From positions 744,001 through 808,000 of the forward strand of contig CAVRAV010000001.1 of assembly GCA_963719165.1 (NCBI GenBank): DNA of 64,000 bases, written 5' to 3'. The translations under genes and the position numbers were made by a program. The notes below the pieces were generated by a model that saw nothing but the letters and a program-made list of their open reading frames with translations, searched no databases and was not told where the DNA came from. The DNA comes from JAOUEA01 sp963719165. Its GTDB lineage: Bacteria; Actinomycetota; UBA4738; HRBIN12. Below, in pieces: positions 55,988 to 64,000 of this stretch. How positions within the stretch are numbered: the stretch's first letter is position 1; each line of letters begins with the position of its first letter.

Positions 55988-56779
55988 TCATGTCCGCTCG
56001 ACGAACAGCGCCCGTAGGTCGTCTCCGACGTAGGTCGCCGCGATCGCGGAAGCCGTCAGGTCCGCGGTCGTCGCGGAGCCCGTGAGCACCAGGAGCGAAT
56101 CCCACCCCAAGCCGCGGGCGCCGGCGATGTCGGTGTCCAAGCGGTCTCCGACGACCAGGGGATCGCCACCCCCCGCTCGGGCGAGGGACGCCCGCAGGAT
56201 CGGCGGATTCGGCTTGCCGACGATCTCGGCCTTCGCGCCTGTGGTGACCTCGATCGCCGCCACCAACGCGCCCGCGCCCGGCCAGGCCGACCCGTCGGCC
56301 GCAGGGAACGAAGCGTCGGCGTTCGTGGCGATGAGCGGAACCCCGCCTCCCACGAGCAAGGACGCGTCGCGCAGGGCGTCGTAGTCGACGCCGCGATCCA
56401 ACCCAACGACGACGGCCTCGGGACGCCCGCCGCCGTCACTCCCTGAGACCACACGGACGCCCGCCTCGGCGAGGGCGAGGCGGATGCCTGCCTCCCCCAG
56501 CACGAATGCGGTGCGGATCCCACGTTCCGCGAGCAGCGTCGCGGTCGTGAGCGCGGAGGTCTCGATCTCGGACGGGTCGGCTGCGATCCCCACGGTCGAG
56601 AGGCGCTCGGCCACCGTCGCGGGCGTCGCCGAGGAGTTGTTCGTAACGAACGCGATCCGCCGCCCCGACCCGCGGAGACGGGCCATCGCCTCGGCGGCAT
56701 ACGGAACGGAGGATGTCCCGCGATACAGCACCCCGTCCAGGTCGAACAGGAACGCGTCGTAGCGCTCGGCCAGGATCAT
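55988..56779 (-). CDS. HAD-superfamily phosphatase, NagD/PGP-like
   Basis: A 263-residue HAD hydrolase of class IIA. DxDG is FLFDLDGVLYRG, motif II FVTNNSSATP, motif III the Lys of EIVGKPNPPI, and motif IV VVGDRLDTDIAGARGLGWDSLLVLTG. The cap lies between motifs II and III. Close relatives dephosphorylate glycolytic side products or nucleotides. In M. tuberculosis Rv1692, a glycerol-3-phosphate phosphatase, occupies this place near tlyA, so that activity is a reasonable guess. It is divergent from the DUF1015 gene. Confidence 0.9.
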   Translation of the reverse strand: MILAERYDAFLFDLDGVLYRGTSSVPYAAEAMARLRGSGRRIAFVTNNSSATPATVAERLSTVGIAADPSEIETSALTTATLLAERGIRTAFVLGEAGIRLALAEAGVRVVSGSDGGGRPEAVVVGLDRGVDYDALRDASLLVGGGVPLIATNADASFPAADGSAWPGAGALVAAIEVTTGAKAEIVGKPNPPILRASLARAGGGDPLVVGDRLDTDIAGARGLGWDSLLVLTGSATTADLTASAIAATYVGDDLRALFVERT

Positions 56780-56825
56780 CCGAGCGGCCGGCGAGTCCCA
56801 AGGATGCCCGAGCTCGGACAGCTGC

Positions 56826-56831
56826 TATACA
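56826..56831 (+). promoter_or_regulatory. Putative -10 box for the DUF1015 gene
   Basis: TATACA lies exactly 6 bases before the ATG at 56838: a leaderless arrangement. Confidence 0.45.
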
Positions 56832-56837
56832 AGGTGC

Positions 56838-58043
56838 ATGCCTCGCATCTCCCCGTTCGAAGGGCTCGTCTTCAACGATGCCGTCACCGGCCCGCTGCGC
56901 GACGTCACGGCGCCGCCGTACGACGTTATCAACGAGGCCGAGCGGCGCGCCCACCTCGAGGCGAGCCCGTTCAGCATCGTCCACCTCGACCTCGCAGAGG
57001 GCTCAGAAGATCCCGAGCACCCCGGCAGTCGCTACCGGCGGGCGGGCGACCTTTTGCGGGAGTGGCAGGCGAAGGGAGCGCTCGTGCGCGCCCCCGCGCC
57101 CACGTACTACGCGTACGAGATGTCGTTCCGGGGGGGCGACGTGTCGGTCCCGCGGGAGGACGCCGCCTCGACGATCCGCGGACTCCTCGTTGCCATGGAT
57201 ATCGAGCCGTGGGGCGAGGGCGTCGTGCCCCACGAGCGAACGATGCCCGGACCGATGCACGACCGGCTCGAGCTCCTGCGCGCCACCGCCACCCATCTGT
57301 CCCCGATCTACGGCACCGTCCGGGGACCGTGCCCCGTGTTGGACGACTTCTTGGCGCGCTCCACCCGAGGCGACGCCTCGTTCGAGACGCACGACGAACA
57401 AGGGGTCCGCCATCGGATGTGGCCGGTGCCTCCGGACCCGCGGATCGCCGAAGGGCTGGCCGTCGAACCCCTCTTGATCGCCGACGGACATCACCGGTAT
57501 GCCACCGCGATGGCCTACCGGGACGAGCGCCGTGCGCTGGACGGGCCCGGCGCCTGGGACCGCGTGCTCACCCTCATCGTCGACGCGGCGACGGAATCCG
57601 TGGTCGTGCTCCCCTTCCACCGGATCCAATTGGCCGGCGACCCACCCCACGACGGCGTCCCCGTCGAGGATCTGTCGGCGGCCCTCGCGGGCGTTTCCGA
57701 TGACGACGCCGTGGTGGCGACCGTGGTCCGGGAAGGAGGGGTTCTGGCCTACCGCCTCCTGCAACTCCCACGAACCCCCCCGGCGGTGCAGGCCCTGCAC
57801 GCGTCGATGTTGGACGGGCGGATCCCTCCAGGGGGCCTGCGGTTCACACCCGATGCCGGCGCGGCGCAGGAAGCGGTGCGCGAGGGGAACGCCGTCGCCG
57901 CGTATCTCTTGCCGCCGACCACGCCCGAGCGCATCCGCTCGGTGGTCGAGCGAGGGGCCCGGCTGCCCCAGAAATCGACGTACTTCTGGCCGAAGCCACG
58001 AACGGGCATGGTACTGATGCCGCTCGACCACGCGAAACCATAA
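56838..58043 (+). CDS. DUF1015-family protein
   Basis: A 401-residue protein of the DUF1015 family. Recognised from the start ISPFEGLVFNDAVTGPLRDVTAPPYDVI, the block PMHDRLELLRATATHLSPIYGTV, and IADGHHRYATAMAYRDE near residue 214. It is about the family's normal length. The biochemical function is not established; the conserved DGHHR suggests a catalytic or metal site. The start codon follows a TATACA box by 6 bases, with no ribosome site. It ends 15 bases before the convergent ssb-like gene. Confidence 0.9.
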   Translation: MPRISPFEGLVFNDAVTGPLRDVTAPPYDVINEAERRAHLEASPFSIVHLDLAEGSEDPEHPGSRYRRAGDLLREWQAKGALVRAPAPTYYAYEMSFRGGDVSVPREDAASTIRGLLVAMDIEPWGEGVVPHERTMPGPMHDRLELLRATATHLSPIYGTVRGPCPVLDDFLARSTRGDASFETHDEQGVRHRMWPVPPDPRIAEGLAVEPLLIADGHHRYATAMAYRDERRALDGPGAWDRVLTLIVDAATESVVVLPFHRIQLAGDPPHDGVPVEDLSAALAGVSDDDAVVATVVREGGVLAYRLLQLPRTPPAVQALHASMLDGRIPPGGLRFTPDAGAAQEAVREGNAVAAYLLPPTTPERIRSVVERGARLPQKSTYFWPKPRTGMVLMPLDHAKP

Positions 58044-58058
58044 CGGCCGGCGTAGCGC

Positions 58059-58373
58059 TCAGGACCCCACGGGCTCGAGCTTCTTGATCCCGGTCGCGAC
58101 GACCTCCGTGAGGCTGCGTGCGCCCGCGCCGCTGCGATAGAAGCGTCGCACGAGCTGTCCGTAAACCAACACATCGTCTCCCTTGGCGATCCCCTTCAGC
58201 GCACGCTTGCCGACGGTCGCATGCCAGGCCGCCACCGGCAGGGGAAGTAGACGCTTGCCCAGCTCCGGGACGGACAGTCGGAGCTCCGTCACCTCGTCCC
58301 CCGAGGGCATCTGCCGCTGCACCGGCTCGGCCGCCACAGTCCCCGCAAGGACCACGACGTTCACCGTCACCAT
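58059..58373 (-). CDS. Short single-stranded DNA-binding (SSB-like) OB-fold protein
   Basis: A 104-residue OB-fold protein: NVVVLAGTVAAEPVQRQMPSGDEVTELRLSVPE, then the KGDDVLVYGQLVRRFYRSG block and SLTEVVATGIKKL. It lacks the long acidic-tipped C-terminal tail of the main SSB, so it is a secondary, short SSB such as actinobacteria often carry for competence or repair; the main ssb is elsewhere. AAGGAG lies upstream. Its substrate is inferred from the fold only. Confidence 0.82.
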   Translation of the reverse strand: MVTVNVVVLAGTVAAEPVQRQMPSGDEVTELRLSVPELGKRLLPLPVAAWHATVGKRALKGIAKGDDVLVYGQLVRRFYRSGAGARSLTEVVATGIKKLEPVGS

Positions 58374-58434
58374 GAGGCCTCACTCCTTCCGGCCGGCCTT
58401 CCGGGGCCTGTGCTACTCGCGAACCGGCAGCCGG

Positions 58435-58460
58435 ACACCTCGGCGGAACACCTCGGCGGA
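58435..58460. repeat. Exact 13-base tandem repeat
   Basis: ACACCTCGGCGGA occurs twice side by side (58435-58447 and 58448-58460) in the gap between the divergent SSB-like and MBL genes. It could be an operator or a slipped-strand duplication. Confidence 0.6.
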
Positions 58461-58550
58461 TCGTTCGGGCCACCTTCGGCCGAGCTATCGGGGGAGGAGT
58501 GTTCCCGACGCTAGCATCTTGGGCCGACACGGCTGTGGCAGACTCCGCCG

Positions 58551-59543
58551 GTGAGCACCTCCTCCCCCACGCCCGCCCTCGCCACCTTCGAGGCCGCCGA
58601 CGGCATCCTGGGGATCGACACGCACACGGCGGGGCTCGAACAGTTCAACTCGGTGTACCTCCTCACCGGCGTGGAGCCGACGCTCGTCGAGTCCGCGTCC
58701 GCCGCCGACGCGGACGCGCTGGGTGTGGCGCTCGAGGGACTGGGCATCGGCCCGAGCGACCTCGCGCACGTCGTGCTCACCCACGTCCACCTCGACCATG
58801 CCGGAGGCGTGGGGCCCCTGTTCCACCGGTTCCCCCGCGCGACGGTTTGGGTCCACGAACGAGGAGCTCCCCACCTCGTCGACCCCTCGCGACTCGTGGC
58901 GAGCACCGCGCGAACGTACGGCGCCGAGCGCATGCGAGCGCTCTACGGCGACACCGTCCCCGTGGAAGCCGCTCGCGTCCGCGCGGTCACCGAGGGAGAC
59001 CGGATCGTGCTGGGGCCGCGGCGGCTCGAGGTACTTCACACCCCCGGCCATGCCTCACATCACATCGCGCTGCACGAACCGGGCTCGGGCGCCGTCTTCA
59101 CGGGCGAGGCGATCGGCTCGCACCTCCCCTGGGCCGACGCGTACCGGCCGGCGTTGCCGCCTCCGGAGGTCGAGGTCCAACAGGCCCTCGCCAGCATCGA
59201 GCGGATCAGGGCGCTCGCGCCGCGGATCTTGTTGACGTCGCACTTCGGCACCGTCATCGAGCCCCAGGCAGGCTGCGAGCGGGCCGCCGACCGCGTCCGC
59301 AGCTGGTCCGACGCCGTCGCCCGCGAGCTCATCACGCGCCCCGATGCGGATGCGGACGATCTCGCGCAGGTCCTGACCGAGCTCGCCACGCGCGAGTTCC
59401 GAGCCGATGCCGGGAGGCCCATCGATCTGGAGCGCTACGACGCGATCGGCAGCATCCGCATGAACGCGGCCGGTCTCGCGCGCTATTGGCGCAAGCGATG
59501 GGAAGGCGAGGCGGAGTCGGCGGAGTCGGGTGGAGGACCTTAG
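58551..59543 (+). CDS. Metallo-beta-lactamase-fold hydrolase
   Basis: A 330-residue protein of the metallo-beta-lactamase fold. The HxHxDH site is VVLTHVHLDHAGG (about 79-84 in residue count), the second His is in HTPGHASHHIAL, Asp in VFTGEAIGSH is replaced by Glu, and the last His is in LLTSHFG. It is of the type with a long C-terminal helical region (about 240-325). The Glu at the bridging-Asp place is unusual and may change the metal site. The substrate is unknown. The GTG start is not preceded by a good ribosome site. Confidence 0.82.
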   Translation: MSTSSPTPALATFEAADGILGIDTHTAGLEQFNSVYLLTGVEPTLVESASAADADALGVALEGLGIGPSDLAHVVLTHVHLDHAGGVGPLFHRFPRATVWVHERGAPHLVDPSRLVASTARTYGAERMRALYGDTVPVEAARVRAVTEGDRIVLGPRRLEVLHTPGHASHHIALHEPGSGAVFTGEAIGSHLPWADAYRPALPPPEVEVQQALASIERIRALAPRILLTSHFGTVIEPQAGCERAADRVRSWSDAVARELITRPDADADDLAQVLTELATREFRADAGRPIDLERYDAIGSIRMNAAGLARYWRKRWEGEAESAESGGGP

Positions 59544-60232
59544 CCGAGCTCGGCGAGCCGTTCCGCCACGTCGAAGGCAGCAGGATCGTGGCGCATCACC
59601 TTGCGGAATTGCTCCGCTGCCTCGGCCGAGCGGCCCGCCTTCGCCAGGATGTCGCCTTTGACGTACCACAGGCGCAGGGTGTAGTCCTCGGCCACATCAT
59701 CGCGTGTGCGGGCGCGTGCCAAGAACGCCAGCGCCTCCGGGAAGCGGCCCTGGTCGGCGAGGGCCGACGCAGCCACGATGACGGCCTCCGCCTTCGCCTC
59801 GTTCGGCGCCTTGGTTCGCAGGACCTCTTCGGCCAGGGGGATGGCCTCCGCAGGCCGGCCGAGCGCCCGAAGGCAGTCGGCGATGATGTGGTTCTGATCC
59901 GCGCTCGCGGCCATGCGCTTGTAGGCCTTGATCTGCGTGAGGGCCTCCTGCCATCGGCCCTGGCCGTAGTACGCCAGGCCGAGCACCTCCCGCACCGACG
60001 CCGATCGCGGCGAGAGGGCCTTCGCCTTCGTCGCCTCCGCCGCCGCACCGCCGGAGTCTCCCCGCTCGAGCAACTCGATCGCCCGGGAGAGCCGCGACGT
60101 GGCGTCGCGCAGATCCGTGGGTCGCGTCACTCGCTGGAGCTCGTCGCTGACGTCGCGCGAAAGGTTCCCCGCGGAAGCGGCCGATGCACGGCGGTGTTTG
60201 CTGCCGGGGCGCGGGGTGAGGGCCTTGGGCAT
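59540..60232 (-). CDS. Tetratricopeptide-repeat protein
   Basis: A 230-residue protein. After a basic N-terminus (MPKALTPRPGSKHRRASAAS) there are about five helix pairs of TPR type: LSRAIELLERGDSGGAAAEATKAKALSP, VREVLGLAYYGQGRWQEALTQIKAYKRMA, IADCLRALGRPAEAIPLAEEVL, and KGDILAKAGRSAEAAEQFRKVMRHDPAA. TPR proteins are scaffolds for other proteins. I see no catalytic domain or signal peptide. It is read in the same direction as the rRNA operon and begins 20 bases beyond its terminator. It converges with the metallo-hydrolase gene and overlaps it by 4 bases. Confidence 0.8.
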   Translation of the reverse strand: MPKALTPRPGSKHRRASAASAGNLSRDVSDELQRVTRPTDLRDATSRLSRAIELLERGDSGGAAAEATKAKALSPRSASVREVLGLAYYGQGRWQEALTQIKAYKRMAASADQNHIIADCLRALGRPAEAIPLAEEVLRTKAPNEAKAEAVIVAASALADQGRFPEALAFLARARTRDDVAEDYTLRLWYVKGDILAKAGRSAEAAEQFRKVMRHDPAAFDVAERLAELG

Positions 60233-60251
60233 CTCGCTCCTAGCGTACAGA

Positions 60252-60285
60252 TGCCAACGGGCCACCCGAAGGTGGCCCGTTGGCA
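60252..60285 (-). terminator. Strong hairpin after 5S rRNA with a UUCG loop
   Basis: On the minus strand the 15-base stem TGCCAACGGGCCACC pairs with GGTGGCCCGTTGGCA around a TTCG loop, all bases paired. It ends the rRNA operon 4-5 bases after 5S. No T-run follows. Confidence 0.85.
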
Positions 60286-60289
60286 AGAT

Positions 60290-60409
60290 GTCCCGGCAGC
60301 GACCTACTCTCCCACCCAGTCGCCCGGGCAGTACCATCGGCGCGGGAGGGCTTAACTTCCGGGTTCGAGATGGGACCGGGTGTATCCCCTCCGCTATGGC
60401 CACCGAAAC
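60290..60409 (-). rRNA. rrf: 5S ribosomal RNA
   Basis: The minus strand reads GGTGGCCATAGCGGAGGGGA, then CCCATCTCGAACCCGGAAGTTAAG in order, and ends CTGGGTGGGAGAGTAGGTCG near the 3' end. The terminal stem GTTTCGGTGGC with GCTGCCGGGAC closes the molecule. Ends are exact to within about two bases. Confidence 0.96.
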
Positions 60410-60522
60410 GGCGGTTCTCGACGTGGATCGACCGTGGAACCCGATCGATCCCTCGAGAGGTTCGTTCGAGGGTGCGTCCTCGAGCAGAGCTTGAGGAACT
60501 GCGATAGCGAGCGCGAGCAAGG
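60410..60522 (-). other. 23S-5S spacer with rRNA processing stem
   Basis: No gene. Bases 60504-60520 are an exact reverse complement of 63632-63648 on the other side of 23S, so the two flanks pair. Confidence 0.8.
60504..60520 (-). repeat. 3' arm of the 23S processing stem
   Basis: GATAGCGAGCGCGAGCA (plus-strand reading) pairs over 17 bases with TGCTCGCGCTCGCTATC at 63632-63648. This long duplex around 23S is the usual RNase III cleavage site in pre-rRNA. Confidence 0.85.
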
Positions 60523-63625
<3,103 letters not shown>

Positions 63626-63863
63626 GCTAGATGCTCGCGCTCGCTATCGAGTTCTCAAGGTGCCCGAGGGATCGCACCCTCAAAGCTGAACAGTGTGCCC
63701 GCCGGCCATCGAGGCTCGTCCTGGCGCGTTCGCTCCAAGAGGGAGCTACTAGCGCGGGATCTGCCGTCGGGACCGACGGGGGCCAGTGCAATGACCTGGA
63801 GTCTCCCGGGTGGCAGAGCTCGGAACGGATGTCCGAGCTCACCGGGCTTGCCAAAGGCTCCTT
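63626..63863 (-). other. 16S-23S internal transcribed spacer without tRNA genes
   Basis: About 240 bases with no tRNA-Ile or tRNA-Ala, which many bacteria but few actinobacteria carry here. It contains the 5' arm of the 23S processing stem at 63632-63648 and several short hairpins. No gene is seen. Confidence 0.85.
63632..63648 (-). repeat. 5' arm of the 23S processing stem
   Basis: TGCTCGCGCTCGCTATC (plus-strand reading) is the exact partner of 60504-60520. Confidence 0.85.
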
Positions 63864-64000
63864 AGAAAGGAGGTGATCCAGCCGCAGCTTCCGCTACGGC
63901 TACCTTGTTACGACTTCACCCCAATCGCGAGCCCCACCTTCGACGGCTCCCTCCACAAGGGTTAGGCCACCGGCTTCGGGTGTTTCCCACTTTCGTGGTG
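63864..64000 (-). rRNA. rrs: 16S ribosomal RNA, 3' end only (continues beyond the window)
   Basis: The minus strand ends AAGTCGTAACAAGGTAGCCG, then GTAGCGGAAGCTGCGGCTGG and ATCACCTCCTTTCT, the conserved 16S 3' end with the anti-Shine-Dalgarno CCTCC. Only about 137 bases are in the window. The promoter and 5' part lie outside to the right. Confidence 0.97.

Overview
The window is a 64 kb piece of a GC-rich actinobacterial chromosome. The evidence is a Pup-proteasome locus, a DUF4193 protein, a GarA-type FHA protein, a fused Lnt-Ppm1 enzyme, and three gene blocks whose order matches Mycobacterium tuberculosis. Many start codons are GTG, many genes overlap by GTGA or ATGA, and several genes look leaderless. 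Nothing here fixes the class; a deep-branching, probably uncultivated actinobacterium is my inference.

Layout. 1-13.9 kb (+): end of dop, then pup, prcB, prcA, pafA; a small minus-strand pair; pafB, pafC, a zinc-ribbon protein, tatA, tatC, a membrane-anchored protein, a lipid kinase, an alpha/beta hydrolase and the helicase helY. 13.9-24.9 kb: a second, degenerate lipid kinase, an M24 peptidase, an MFS-cyclic-nucleotide fusion, cysS and an Lrp regulator (-), a small stand-alone reverse-transcriptase-like gene, an amidohydrolase, a structured 350-base intergenic stretch, a DUF4193 protein and lnt-ppm1. 24.9-34.6 kb (mostly -): gcvPB/gcvPA, a nuclease-like protein, two MerR regulators, a DUF151 protein, hpt, a D,D-carboxypeptidase, garA, gcvH, pgsA and tRNA-Pro. 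This resembles M. tuberculosis Rv1822-Rv1832, the glycine cleavage and GarA block. 34.6-36.2 kb: debris containing a broken tyrosine recombinase, a gene remnant and a VOC protein. 36.3-56.8 kb (all -): der, cmk, aroA, tyrA, aroH, rluB, scpB, scpA, trpS, a pseudo-M50 protease, deoA, deoB, xerD, ald, a Nudix gene, pyrG, recN, nadK, tlyA, a phasin-like gene and a HAD phosphatase. It is collinear with Rv1692-Rv1713, with insertions. 56.8-60.2 kb: DUF1015, an SSB-like gene, a metallo-hydrolase and a TPR protein. 60.2-64 kb (-): rRNA operon with 5S, 23S and the 3' end of 16S.

How they work together. Pup made here is ligated to proteins by PafA, removed by Dop and degraded through PrcAB; PafBC is the linked DNA-damage transcription factor. 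TatAC exports folded proteins. GcvPA/PB and GcvH are parts of glycine cleavage, next to the likely regulator GarA. The long minus-strand block joins aromatic amino-acid synthesis, chromosome segregation (ScpAB, XerD), nucleotide metabolism (PyrG, Cmk, DeoAB) and DNA repair (RecN).

Most unusual: the small RT-like gene at 19.7 kb; single +1 frameshifts in otherwise intact prcA and deoB, both at a GGA codon; two promoter-like sites resembling FliA/WhiG targets; an M50 protein without its zinc-binding histidines; a lipid kinase without GGDGT; a putative structured RNA at 22.0-22.2 kb; and a tRNA-Pro that ends 3 bases before the pgsA start.
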